Source of the DNA: Clostridiaceae bacterium
Lineage (GTDB): Bacteria > Bacillota > Clostridia > Lachnospirales > Lachnospiraceae
DNA length: 64,000 bases
Assembly: GCA_018378255.1 (NCBI GenBank)
Contig: JAGZXV010000003.1
Location: 10,252 to 74,251 of the forward strand
Direction of reading: 5' to 3'
Position numbers and translations under genes: made by a program. Position 1 is the stretch's first letter; each line of letters opens with the position of its first letter. This document shows, piece by piece, positions 8,397-16,783 of this stretch. The notes under the pieces were generated by a model. It was not told the origin of the DNA. It saw nothing but the letters and a program-made list of their open reading frames with translations, and made no database searches.

Positions 8397-9095
8397 ATGC
8401 TGGAAGAATTAAAAAAACTGGTATATGAAGCCAATATGCAGCTTCCGGAGTATGGGCTGGTCACGTTTACGTGGGGAAACGCCAGCCAGATTGACCGGGA
8501 ATCCGGACTGGTGGTGATAAAACCCAGCGGAGTGGAGTATAAGACCATGAGCCCTGAGGATATGGTGGTTGTGAACCTGGACGGAACTGTGGTGGAAGGC
8601 GGTTTAAACCCGTCGTCAGATACGGCCACCCATCTGGAACTCTATAAAGCATTCCCCCAGATCGGCGGAATCGTGCACACCCATTCTTCCTGGGCCACAA
8701 GCTGGGCCCAGTCAGGCAGATCCATACCCTGCTACGGCACTACCCACGCCGACTACATTTACGGAGAGGTGCCCTGTGTCAGATGCCTGACAAAAGAAGA
8801 GATCGAAGGCGATTACGAGACAAACACAGGACTTTTGATTGCAGATTATTTTAAAGACAAAGATGTAAAAGCCGTACCTGCAGTGCTGTGCAAAAACCAC
8901 GGCCCCTTTACCTGGGGAAAAAATGCGGCAGAAGCGGTTCATAACGCCGTAGTCTTAGAAGAGGTAGCCAAAATGGCTGCCAGATGCGAGCAGATCAACC
9001 CGGATGTAAAACCTGCTCCACAGGTTTTGCAGGATAAACATTACAGCCGTAAACACGGAGCCAATGCTTATTACGGACAGATTGCGCGCTCCTGA
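8397..9095 (+). CDS. ulaF: L-ribulose-5-phosphate 4-epimerase (UlaF/AraD)
   Basis: 232 residues from ATG 8397, chosen because [13 protein letters not shown] is the normal start of the family and AAGGAGAG lies at the right distance; an upstream in-frame ATG at 8322 falls inside ulaE. This is a class II aldolase fold. Zn ligands are visible in '[15 protein letters not shown]' and in the later His of 'HGPF', and '[14 protein letters not shown]' is typical. It makes D-xylulose 5-phosphate for the pentose phosphate route. It is the last gene of the sulfatase operon. AraD of arabinose use is the alternative, but ulaG and ulaE next to it favour UlaF. Confidence 0.92.
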   Translation: MLEELKKLVYEANMQLPEYGLVTFTWGNASQIDRESGLVVIKPSGVEYKTMSPEDMVVVNLDGTVVEGGLNPSSDTATHLELYKAFPQIGGIVHTHSSWATSWAQSGRSIPCYGTTHADYIYGEVPCVRCLTKEEIEGDYETNTGLLIADYFKDKDVKAVPAVLCKNHGPFTWGKNAAEAVHNAVVLEEVAKMAARCEQINPDVKPAPQVLQDKHYSRKHGANAYYGQIARS

Positions 9096-9241
9096 GAATG
9101 CTGCATCTCACCGGCCATCGTTTAACGGGAAATGGAGTAAAATAAAAAAACGCAAAAAGCTGGCAACTTCCTCCAATCTATTGTATTATAATAGTTAATA
9201 GTTTAGGCAATACCCTTGCACTTGCAGGAAGGAGGGAGCAT

Positions 9242-9532
9242 ATGAACGGTTATTGGACCTGCAGCGGCCGTTATATCGGCGTCAGCCAGAATGGTTATTT
9301 AGTATCATACACCGGTCATGTGATCGGGAAATTCTACGGCAATGAGATTTATAATGCCGATGGAACATACATAGGAGAGATTCTGAAAGAAAAAAGACTG
9401 GTGAAAAACAAGAATAAAACAATCCAGCGGCGCCCCATGTTCAGCAGGGGAATCTGTGGCACGATCACAACCAAATACTGTGATATCGGCAGCCTGCCGC
9501 TGGTTGGTAATTTTGAGGATTTTGATTATTGA
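9242..9532 (+). CDS. Small protein of 4-fold beta-flower type
   Basis: 96 residues, soluble. It is built from short alternating strands, each with a GXYIG-like turn: 'SGRYIGVSQNGYLVSYTGHV', 'GKFYGNEIYNADGTYIGEIL'. This pattern resembles the 4-fold beta-flower domain family. The last ~40 residues are basic and less regular. AGGAAGGAGGGAGC gives a very strong ribosome site. Its end overlaps the end of the convergent histidine kinase gene by 7 bases. The function is unknown. Confidence 0.65.
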   Translation: MNGYWTCSGRYIGVSQNGYLVSYTGHVIGKFYGNEIYNADGTYIGEILKEKRLVKNKNKTIQRRPMFSRGICGTITTKYCDIGSLPLVGNFEDFDY

Positions 9533-11352
9533 GCCGTTTCGTTGGTCTGCGGAATGATCAGCCTCACCGTATTTTTAAAATACGGAATGCTTTCAAAGGT
9601 AATGGAAACTGTGCCGTAATAAGCGCTCAGTCTCTGATAGATATTGTTCAGGCCGACATGTTGTTTCCGTCCGCTTTCCGGGTGTTCCGGGTGCAGGGCG
9701 GAATTCGCTTTTTCTATATCAATTCCCCGTCCGTTATCGGAAATTTCCATCAGGATATGGTCTGCTTCTCTGCGCACATTGATTTCAATTACCGGCATCA
9801 GGATATTCTCATAAAAGCTGACATCCACATCGAATCCGTGACGGATAGAATTCTCTGCCAATGGCTGTAAAATGGATTTCAGCACATACAAATCTTCCAG
9901 TTCCGGATCCAGCGTGTATTTAAAATCAATTTTCCGGTTAAACCGCCGGTTCATAATGTCGATATAGGCTTTCACATGGGTGATTTCCTTGCTTATGGGA
10001 ATCACTTCATTGCCATAACTAAGCCCTATTCTGAGAAAATCCCCCAGGCTCGTGATCATAGAAGAAGCTGTTTCTTTGTGCCCTCCAAGAATTTCCATAT
10101 TGATGCATTCCAGCGTATTGTATAAAAAATGAGGATTGATCTGTTCTGATAAAAGCTGGATTTCAGACCGGTATTTGGCCCGTTCGCTCTGTTTGATCCG
10201 CTTAAACTGCTGCTGGATCGTATTGTACATGGAATTGATGGCCATGTTTAGGTGGCCGATTTCATCCTGGTATTTCATCTGGTGAGGCGTGCTGTAGTTG
10301 TTGTTTTCAATGGCCTTTACATTGGAAATCAACTGTTTAAATGGTTTTGTGACGAAACGGGACAGCATAAATGCCAGCAGGGTGGTGATGGCTAACCCGG
10401 CAATGGCGATCAGGAGGATAAAGGCATTCATCATGGAAATCCGCTGGTGCAGCAGGGTTTTCGGCAGAATGCAGACCAGTTTCAGCCCGCAGAAATCCAA
10501 TGGTTTTCCGTAAAGACTGTAATCCATGTTATCGTACAGCAATTGAATGGAGTCTCCGCCGCCTTCTCTGGTGACCCGCTTGGCTGTTTCCTCAGAGTTT
10601 GCCAGCTTATAATAAGAAGCTGAGGAATCCAGACTGATATTCTGCCCCGTCTGATCTGTCAGATACATGGTGCGCTTGGCATAAGAGGAATCGGATAAAG
10701 CCAGCCTCTGGGCTACGCTTTTGCTGTCCAGCATCAGAACGATGCAGACATCGGAATCCTCTGCGCTTCCGGCGATGTGGAGATACCGGGTGCCCTCCAG
10801 TTGGGAGATCGGTATGATAACCGGAATGATATAATTGTTTTTTATGAATGGACTGCGCCGTATGGGCAGCCAGGTTATGCGGTTAACAGAGGAAAGATCC
10901 CATCCGAACAGGTTGGAGGCTGTTTCCTCTTTTTTTAATGTATTGGTAAACAGGGAATAGAACTCCCCATTTTTGCCTAAAATGACAATGGTATCCAGGA
11001 GTGGATTCGTCAATGTCAGGTTCGACAAAGGGTCCTGGATCAATGCCATATTCCTGGCGTATCTTGCAGAACTGCCCGCCCGGGCGTCTTCCACGATGTT
11101 GGTAAAGTCCGTGGTGGAAGCGAAATTGATCACATTGTTCAGCAGAATATTATAGGAGTCCGTAAGGGACTGGCTGCCGATCTGAAGGGAATCTGCCGTC
11201 TGGGAGTAAGTGTCTTCCTGGTATAGCCTGGCGAAATACCAACTGCTTAAAATCCCCAGAAACAGAGCCAGCACCAGTCCGATTGAAATCATGCAGAGCC
11301 ATATTTTAGACGATATTTTTAAGTTTGCTATGTAAGTTTTTATCCGTTTCAT
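9526..11352 (-). CDS. YesM-family sensor histidine kinase
   Basis: 608 residues from ATG at 11352. That start is preferred over the in-frame ATG four codons upstream because the GGAGG ribosome site lies between the two. Order of parts: membrane segment about residues 15-37, extracellular sensor region (dCache-like size), second membrane segment about 300-325, HAMP, His-kinase domain with 'QINPHFLYNTLECINMEILG' (phospho-acceptor His), then ATPase domain with 'LAENSIRHGFD' and 'ISDNGRGID'. It should sense an external sugar and phosphorylate the AraC-type regulator encoded just upstream. The neighbouring CUT1 transporter is the likely target. Confidence 0.9.
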   Translation of the reverse strand: MKRIKTYIANLKISSKIWLCMISIGLVLALFLGILSSWYFARLYQEDTYSQTADSLQIGSQSLTDSYNILLNNVINFASTTDFTNIVEDARAGSSARYARNMALIQDPLSNLTLTNPLLDTIVILGKNGEFYSLFTNTLKKEETASNLFGWDLSSVNRITWLPIRRSPFIKNNYIIPVIIPISQLEGTRYLHIAGSAEDSDVCIVLMLDSKSVAQRLALSDSSYAKRTMYLTDQTGQNISLDSSASYYKLANSEETAKRVTREGGGDSIQLLYDNMDYSLYGKPLDFCGLKLVCILPKTLLHQRISMMNAFILLIAIAGLAITTLLAFMLSRFVTKPFKQLISNVKAIENNNYSTPHQMKYQDEIGHLNMAINSMYNTIQQQFKRIKQSERAKYRSEIQLLSEQINPHFLYNTLECINMEILGGHKETASSMITSLGDFLRIGLSYGNEVIPISKEITHVKAYIDIMNRRFNRKIDFKYTLDPELEDLYVLKSILQPLAENSIRHGFDVDVSFYENILMPVIEINVRREADHILMEISDNGRGIDIEKANSALHPEHPESGRKQHVGLNNIYQRLSAYYGTVSITFESIPYFKNTVRLIIPQTNETAQ

Positions 11353-11381
11353 AATTACCTCCATGCCGAAGCACGCTTTTT

Positions 11382-11428
11382 GCGCAGGCCCGCGCTGAGA
11401 ATATCAGATTCTCAGCGCGGGCCTGCGC
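11382..11428. other. Perfect 21-bp hairpin between regulator and kinase genes
   Basis: Bases 11382-11402 and 11408-11428 are exact reverse complements with loop ATCAG. The stem is very GC-rich (GCGCAGGCCCGCGCTGAGAA). On the minus (transcribed) strand it lies 10 bases after the regulator stop and is followed by A residues rather than a T-run, so it is not a standard terminator. It may stabilise the mRNA end or lower kinase output relative to the regulator. Confidence 0.75.
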
Positions 11429-11438
11429 TGAAAAGACC

Positions 11439-13022
11439 TCAGTGTCTGGCCTGGTATTCGGACGGCGTCATTCCCGTATGATTCTTAAATGCCCGGTAAA
11501 AAGAACGGTAGTCATCATACCCGACGGCGTAAGAGATCTCGCTGATATTCGCCTGGCCGGATTCCAGGAGATGTTTGGCCTGCTCCATTTTCACATTGAG
11601 AACATAGTCCCTGAAATTGGTCCCTGTTTTGGCCTTGAAGTAAATGGTGAAGTAAGAGGTGCTCAGATTCACATGAGCCGCCACGTCTTCGGCCTGTATC
11701 TTCTTATCCATGTTGTCCTGGATAAACTGTTTGGCATCCAGAATAATGCTGTCTTTCCGTTCCTGCAGATATTGATAAATCAGGTCTGCATACTGGGAAA
11801 ACAGCCCGGTTGTCCATTCTTCTATCTGCCGGAATGTGGACATCTGGTTAATCGTCACGTATGGAAGTTCTGTAAACAGGTTGATATCGTTCTGTATCTG
11901 TTTCCTGAGGGTGTTCTGCACATCGGTAATCAGGTAAATGCACATGCCCCGGATAAAGCTGGGAGGAGGCATGGGAACATAGAGCAGGGATTTAAAATAA
12001 TTGTTGCAGTAAGCCTTTATAAGATTCACATCATTTCGGCGTATGGCGCTGATCAGTTCACTGATATCAATGCTGCTGGTGGATATGTCAGGCGCCAGGC
12101 TGCAGATCACGGATTCATCATAAATGTCCTGATTCTTCTCATAGATCTGATAGGAAAGTGTGGTTAAGGCTTTGCTGTAAGACCGGCTGGCGTTAATCAG
12201 TTCCTGCTCCTTAGACCCTATGCCGATGGTAATGCGGTAGTTCTCCAGCTTTTTAAGCTGTTTCAGACAGCTTTTGGCCAGTTCCTGTACTGAAACGGGT
12301 CCGGCTGCGCTGTCCGTGTGCACCAGCAGAATCACCTGGGCGGGATTGCTTTCCCACACCGCAAAACGAAGCGGTCCGGCTTCTTCAGTTATGATCTCCT
12401 GTACTTCAGAAGTGATATCAGGCAGCGCCGGTTCCCCTGTCTGCTGAATGGAAAACACCAGAACCTGATAGGGGGAATCTGTGAGCGGCAGATGGAGTTC
12501 CAGAAGCTTTTGGAAGATATCGCTGTTGTGGCGGAATTCGTTCTGCACCAGCTGGTTCAAAAACAGTTTTTTAGAGGAAGTCCGCAGGGACTGATAATCC
12601 GTCATATCCAGCATAGAGCCTCCGGCCCGCTGTTCCAGAATTTCATCTCTTAGATCTTCCAGTTCCGTAGTCAGTTCGTCTATTTTAAGCGGCTTTAATA
12701 TGTAAGCCCTGGCTCCGTAGCGTATGGCTGTCTGAGCGTAGGAAAAATCATCATAACCGCTTAAAATAATGAATTTAGTGGGGATGTTTTCCTTGTGGCA
12801 TTTTTGGATCAGCTCTAAACCGCTGAGCCTGGGCATCCGTATATCGGTAATGGCGACGGCCGGCTTATATGTATTAATTAATTCCCATGCCTCCATCCCG
12901 TCCTTTGCGGCGCCGATGACCGACATATTTAAACTCTCCCAGGGAACCGCCGCGTTTAATCCGTTTCTGATTGAAGATTCATCGTCCGCAATTACGACGC
13001 GGACTATTTGTCCGGTATCCAT
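11439..13022 (-). CDS. YesN-type response regulator (REC + AraC HTH)
   Basis: 527 residues. The receiver domain begins 'VRVVIADDESSIRNGLNAAV', and 'AVAITDIRMPRLSGLE' carries the phospho-acceptor Asp. A middle region of ~270 residues follows. The last ~100 residues are two AraC-type helix-turn-helix motifs ('AEDVAAHVNLSTSYFTIYFK', 'ISEISYAVGYDDYRSFYRAF', 'GMTPSEYQ'). The AAAAGGAGGGAATT ribosome site fixes the start. It pairs with the YesM kinase downstream and is divergent from the binding-protein gene at 13210, which it probably activates. Confidence 0.92.
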   Translation of the reverse strand: MDTGQIVRVVIADDESSIRNGLNAAVPWESLNMSVIGAAKDGMEAWELINTYKPAVAITDIRMPRLSGLELIQKCHKENIPTKFIILSGYDDFSYAQTAIRYGARAYILKPLKIDELTTELEDLRDEILEQRAGGSMLDMTDYQSLRTSSKKLFLNQLVQNEFRHNSDIFQKLLELHLPLTDSPYQVLVFSIQQTGEPALPDITSEVQEIITEEAGPLRFAVWESNPAQVILLVHTDSAAGPVSVQELAKSCLKQLKKLENYRITIGIGSKEQELINASRSYSKALTTLSYQIYEKNQDIYDESVICSLAPDISTSSIDISELISAIRRNDVNLIKAYCNNYFKSLLYVPMPPPSFIRGMCIYLITDVQNTLRKQIQNDINLFTELPYVTINQMSTFRQIEEWTTGLFSQYADLIYQYLQERKDSIILDAKQFIQDNMDKKIQAEDVAAHVNLSTSYFTIYFKAKTGTNFRDYVLNVKMEQAKHLLESGQANISEISYAVGYDDYRSFYRAFKNHTGMTPSEYQARH

Positions 13023-13124
13023 AGTAATTCCCTCCTTTTAGTAGGTGATTGTCAAAAGTATACCATTAACAGGTGTCTGTATCCAATATAATTGTATATA
13101 TTAATGGAAAATGCAACATTTGTA

Positions 13125-13154
13125 TTGAAAAGTGTCATTATATATTGCTATATT
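13125..13154 (+). promoter_or_regulatory. Possible promoter of the first ABC sugar operon
   Basis: TTGAAA (13125-13130), 18 bases, TATATT (13149-13154), 55 bases before ATG 13210. The match is weak, as expected for an AraC-activated promoter. The shared 187-base gap with the divergent regulator must also hold its binding sites, which I cannot define. Confidence 0.35.
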
Positions 13155-13209
13155 TGATGGTAAAGTTAATTCATCAAGCAAATAAAGTTTTAATACAAGG
13201 AGGAACGGT

Positions 13210-14667
13210 ATGAAGAAAAAATTTGTAAGTATTATGCTGGCAGGAGCCATGGCTGCTTCATTAGCAGGATGCGGCGGCGGAGCTGAAAAATCCACCACGG
13301 CGGCGCCGGCACAGGGAAGCACAGGGGCAGAGCAGAGCGGGGAAACCAAAGCACAGTCAACGGAAGCCAAGAAAGAGGAATCCGGTGAAAAAACAGTGAT
13401 TACCGTTTGGACCATGGACCGCCATGATTCTGAATATGTGGAATCCAAAATTGAAGAATTTAACGCAAATAACGATAAAGGAATCGAAATCGCTTTAAAC
13501 GTAATTACAGACGACTATCCTAACATGATGGCTCTTGCTTACTCTTCAGGAACCGCTCCTGATATCGCGGGCGTAGGCGGCGCGACAAGCGGATTTGATT
13601 TAAAAACATTCGTTGAAGCCGGAATCATTGATCCGTTAAATGATTATATCACAGATCCTGAGTTTGAAAAAGTGACAGAGGCCAGCAAACTTCAGTTTGA
13701 AGGAATTAATATGATCGACGGCAACGTTTACTGGATTCCAACCGGAATGAGAAGCGGAACCAGAATTGAATATAACAAGGATTTGGTTGAAAAGGCCGGA
13801 TATACCGAATTCCCGGATACATTGGACGGTGTTGTGGAACTGGCAGACAAGATTACAAAAGACGGCAACGGCGTTTCCTATGGCGTAGGCTTTACTTCTG
13901 CCGTACCATTTAACAGATGGCTGGAAGGAACCGCAGAAACCAGCGGTATCTACCGTTATGACTTTAAGACAGGTAAATTTAACTTTGACGGTTACAAACC
14001 GATTATCGAAACAGCCAACAAATTCTTCCAGAACGGAAGCGTATTCCCAGGTTCTACCAGCCAGGGCGTAGACGCTATGAGAGCACAGTTCGTAGAAGGC
14101 ACATTCGGTATCTGGGGCAACGCATCCCAGGAAGCAGGCGTGTTCACTTCACAGTTCCCGATCGACAAGTTTGAGTGGGGCGTTGCAGAAGTTCCTTCTC
14201 TGGACGGAACCAGAAAGGGCGCACAGTCCATCCAGCCTCAGAAGGGTTACATGATGTTCTCATCCAGCAAGAACAAAGACAAAGCATGGGAAGTTATCAA
14301 ATACTTCAGCAGCGAAGAGTTCTTAAAAGGATATCTGGAAGCCGGATTATATCTTCCGATCTCCAATTACATGGACGGTGTGATCGACAAATCCAAGACA
14401 GGACGTCTGGCAGACTTCCAGTTAACCGATTATGAAAGCGTTTATCCGGCAGTTCCTGCAATCTCCTTAGAAGGCGATGATTATGGCACTGTAATCTGGA
14501 GAGCGATCATGGGCGATGTAAGCGCCGACGATGCGATTGCAGACCTGAACAAACGGTACAATGATGCACTGGAAAATGATATTAAACTGGGCAAGATCAA
14601 ACGTGTTGTTATCAAAGACTTTGATCCGCTTCATCCGGGCGAAGGAACCATCGAATACACAGAATAA
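13210..14667 (+). CDS. ABC transporter sugar-binding lipoprotein (CUT1, family 1)
   Basis: 485 residues. Lipoprotein signal: basic start MKKKFVS, hydrophobic core, lipobox L-A-G-C with the lipid Cys at about residue 21. A Ser/Thr/Ala/Gln/Glu-rich linker follows to about residue 60. The mature domain has the extracellular solute-binding family 1 features 'ITVWTMDRHDSEYVESKIEE' and 'GTAPDIAGVG', and a late 'KGYMMFSSSKNKDKAWEVIK'. It delivers oligosaccharide or sugar to the permeases encoded next. The ribosome site is AAGGAGG. A terminator-like hairpin follows, which would keep binding protein in excess over permease. Confidence 0.92.
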   Translation: MKKKFVSIMLAGAMAASLAGCGGGAEKSTTAAPAQGSTGAEQSGETKAQSTEAKKEESGEKTVITVWTMDRHDSEYVESKIEEFNANNDKGIEIALNVITDDYPNMMALAYSSGTAPDIAGVGGATSGFDLKTFVEAGIIDPLNDYITDPEFEKVTEASKLQFEGINMIDGNVYWIPTGMRSGTRIEYNKDLVEKAGYTEFPDTLDGVVELADKITKDGNGVSYGVGFTSAVPFNRWLEGTAETSGIYRYDFKTGKFNFDGYKPIIETANKFFQNGSVFPGSTSQGVDAMRAQFVEGTFGIWGNASQEAGVFTSQFPIDKFEWGVAEVPSLDGTRKGAQSIQPQKGYMMFSSSKNKDKAWEVIKYFSSEEFLKGYLEAGLYLPISNYMDGVIDKSKTGRLADFQLTDYESVYPAVPAISLEGDDYGTVIWRAIMGDVSADDAIADLNKRYNDALENDIKLGKIKRVVIKDFDPLHPGEGTIEYTE

Positions 14668-14730
14668 TTATGATATAGAGCAATTACCGGTGGTCTGAAT
14701 TTAGGAGAATATAGGTATTGAGTAGTGCAG

Positions 14731-14775
14731 GAGGTGCTGCAAATTGACTGGCATAAGTCTTGCAGCGCCTCTTTT
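14731..14775 (+). terminator. Partial terminator after the binding-protein gene
   Basis: GAGGTGCTGCAA (14731-14742) pairs with TTGCAGCGCCTC (14760-14771) with one G-T pair, followed by TTTTA. Placed inside the ABC operon, it would allow only part of transcription through to the permeases. Confidence 0.65.
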
Positions 14776-14797
14776 ATGCAGAAAAATGCAGAGAATT

Positions 14798-14912
14798 GCC
14801 GCTGAAGCGGCGGATAGTGAGGTAAAAGCGAAAGTACCTTTCGCTCAAAGAGTTTGGCAAGCCAAACTCCGCTTTTTAATAAATGCCGCTAAAGCGGCGG
14901 ATAGTGAGGTAA
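14798..14912 (+). repeat. Repeated GCCGC hairpin/Shine-Dalgarno modules with two further hairpins between
   Basis: Two near-identical 28-base units (14798-14825 and 14885-14912) each consist of GCCGCTNAAGCGGC, a mini-hairpin, then GGATAGTGAGGTAA, a ribosome site. Only the second stands before a real start (ATG 14915). Between them are AGCGAAAG-TAC-CTTTCGCT (14827-14845) and GAGTTTGG-CAAG-CCAAACTC followed by CGCTTTTT (14850-14877), a second terminator-like hairpin. A related unit (GCCGCAGGTGCGGC then GGAATAAGAGGAA) stands before the gene at 16784. Confidence 0.7.
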
Positions 14913-14914
14913 GT

Positions 14915-15841
14915 ATGGAAAATAAAAATAAACTCAGTTTTTCGGAGAAGTTTGCCAAGGCAAGGAACAGAGGGGATTTTGCCGCATTCTTTATGATGCT
15001 TCCCTCCGTCTTTCTGTTGATTACGATGTCTGTATATCCGTTTTTCTGGCTGTTCCGTTATGTCTGCTATGACTACAACGGATTTAAAGCCTATTTTACA
15101 GGTTCCAGGAACTTTATGCGTATGCTCGGCGATGAGACGTTCTGGCGGAGCGTGCTGCATACCTTTGAATATGCGGGCATGAAACTGGTTATCATTGTGC
15201 CCTTATCCCTTTTACTGGCGGTTCTTCTGAACCAGAAACTGACGGGAACCGGAATTTTCCGTGGAATTTATTTTATGCCGACTGTTATCAGTGCAGCGAT
15301 TTACAGTTTGATTTTCGGATTTATTTTTGCGGTTTATAACGGTGTTTTAAACGCAGCCCTTCAAAAAATCGGAATTATCAACGCGCCGATTGACTGGCTT
15401 GGAAATGCCAGCATTGTTATGATATCCATTGTTATCGTGGCCGTCTGGGGCGGTTTTGGTAACTATATGATTTTGTTTATTTCAGGAATGACCAGCATTC
15501 CTGAGGAAATATATGAAAGCAGCAAGATTGACGGAGCCAACGGAGTACAGACGTTTTTTGGAATCACCCTTCCGATGCTGAGCCCGGTGCTGAAAGTAAT
15601 CCTCATGCTGGCGATTACCAATGCATTTAAAGATTACCAGTCCATTCTGGTATTGACGGATGGCGGACCAAATAACCGCTCTCACGTTATGTTTTCCTAT
15701 ATATATAAATTGATTTTCAGCTCCAGCACGACGCCGCAGATCGGTTATGCGACCATGCTCAGTATCGTGGCTGCCCTGATTATCGGTATTATTACCGCGA
15801 TTTATATGTTTGTTGCCAGAAAACTTGATGATGTGATTTAG
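14915..15841 (+). CDS. ABC sugar transporter permease (MalF/UgpA type)
   Basis: 308 residues from ATG 14915. The longer frame from 14744 is rejected because its extra 57 residues are only the translated hairpin/ribosome-site repeats. Six membrane segments. The binding-protein-dependent permease loop (EAA motif) reads 'YESSKIDGANGVQTFFGITL' followed by PMLSP. It partners with 15851-16717 and the lipoprotein at 13210. No ATPase gene is nearby, so a shared MsmK/UgpC-type ATPase elsewhere is expected. Confidence 0.92.
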   Translation: MENKNKLSFSEKFAKARNRGDFAAFFMMLPSVFLLITMSVYPFFWLFRYVCYDYNGFKAYFTGSRNFMRMLGDETFWRSVLHTFEYAGMKLVIIVPLSLLLAVLLNQKLTGTGIFRGIYFMPTVISAAIYSLIFGFIFAVYNGVLNAALQKIGIINAPIDWLGNASIVMISIVIVAVWGGFGNYMILFISGMTSIPEEIYESSKIDGANGVQTFFGITLPMLSPVLKVILMLAITNAFKDYQSILVLTDGGPNNRSHVMFSYIYKLIFSSSTTPQIGYATMLSIVAALIIGIITAIYMFVARKLDDVI

Positions 15842-15850
15842 GAGGGCTTT

Positions 15851-16717
15851 ATGGAAAAGAGTCATAACGTATATTCAACACAATCCAAAATTATCCGCGC
15901 GCTGCTGGTTGTGTTTCTCATTCTTGTGGCGGCGTTCACCTTATATCCGCTGATTTACATTGTTTTCGGATCATTTAAGGAGAATGCGGAACTGTTAAGA
16001 GGCGGCACAAAACTGCTTCCTGATAAATTTATTCTTGATAACTACAAAGAGGCGTGGCACAAAGCCAATTTTGCCAGATATACATTTAACAGTATTATGA
16101 TCAGTGTGGGCGTTATGATCGTCACATTGATAGCCACCAGTATGGCGGGTTATGTGTTCGCAAGGAAGAATTTCAGGGGCAAAGAACTTCTCTATAGTCT
16201 TTTCGTGGCTTTTATGTTTGTAAATGTGGGAAGTGTTACCCTGAGGCCTCTGTTTGAACTGGCTGTTAAAGTGAAGATGAACACGTCCCTGCTCAGCGTA
16301 ATCCTGATTGCGGCCGGAACCGGCCAGGCTACCTATATTTTCCTGGTCAGAGGATTTATGAATACCATATCCAAGGAACTGGACGACGCGGCTAAAATTG
16401 ACGGCTGTACATTTTTCCAGATCTATTATAAAGTGATACTGCCGCTGTTAAAGCCGATTCTGGCGACCACCGGACTGCTGTCTTTCCGCGCAGGCTGGAA
16501 CGAATACATCATGCCTTTGGTATTTACAATGTCCAACGAAAAGATGCGTCCGCTGACAGTTGGTGTTACAATGTTAAAGAACAGCGGTGACGGAACCGCG
16601 GCGTGGAACCTGATGTTTGCCGGAGCTACCATTTCCATCATACCGATTGTGGTTATCTACATATTCACCAGCAAGCAGTTTATGAGCGGAATGACAGCCG
16701 GAGCGGTTAAGGGTTAA
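15851..16717 (+). CDS. ABC sugar transporter permease (MalG/UgpE type)
   Basis: 288 residues, six membrane segments. EAA loop: 'ELDDAAKIDGCTFFQIYYKV' then ILPLLKP. The C-terminus 'SKQFMSGMTAGAVKG' is the usual end of CUT1 MalG-type permeases. The GGAGGGCTTT ribosome site lies 9 bases after the previous stop. Confidence 0.93.
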   Translation: MEKSHNVYSTQSKIIRALLVVFLILVAAFTLYPLIYIVFGSFKENAELLRGGTKLLPDKFILDNYKEAWHKANFARYTFNSIMISVGVMIVTLIATSMAGYVFARKNFRGKELLYSLFVAFMFVNVGSVTLRPLFELAVKVKMNTSLLSVILIAAGTGQATYIFLVRGFMNTISKELDDAAKIDGCTFFQIYYKVILPLLKPILATTGLLSFRAGWNEYIMPLVFTMSNEKMRPLTVGVTMLKNSGDGTAAWNLMFAGATISIIPIVVIYIFTSKQFMSGMTAGAVKG

Positions 16718-16753
16718 ATGCATTAAAAAGCGCTGTCTGCAATTAATTAAGAT

Positions 16754-16780
16754 GCCGCAGGTGCGGCGGAATAAGAGGAA
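16754..16780 (+). promoter_or_regulatory. Hairpin plus ribosome site before the 814-residue gene
   Basis: GCCGC-AGGT-GCGGC, then GGAATAAGAGGAA, directly ahead of ATG 16784. It has the same layout as the two units at 14798-14912. Confidence 0.55.
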
Positions 16781-16783
16781 AGT

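Noticed and set aside
11442..12167. 241-codon plus-strand frame opposite the YesN-type gene
   Set aside because: The minus-strand regulator has intact receiver and AraC motifs; the opposite frame shows none.
14744..14914. 57-residue N-terminal extension of the first permease
   Set aside because: It consists of the translated hairpin/ribosome-site repeats (AAEAADSEV and AAKAADSEV), and a perfect start with its own ribosome site is at 14915.
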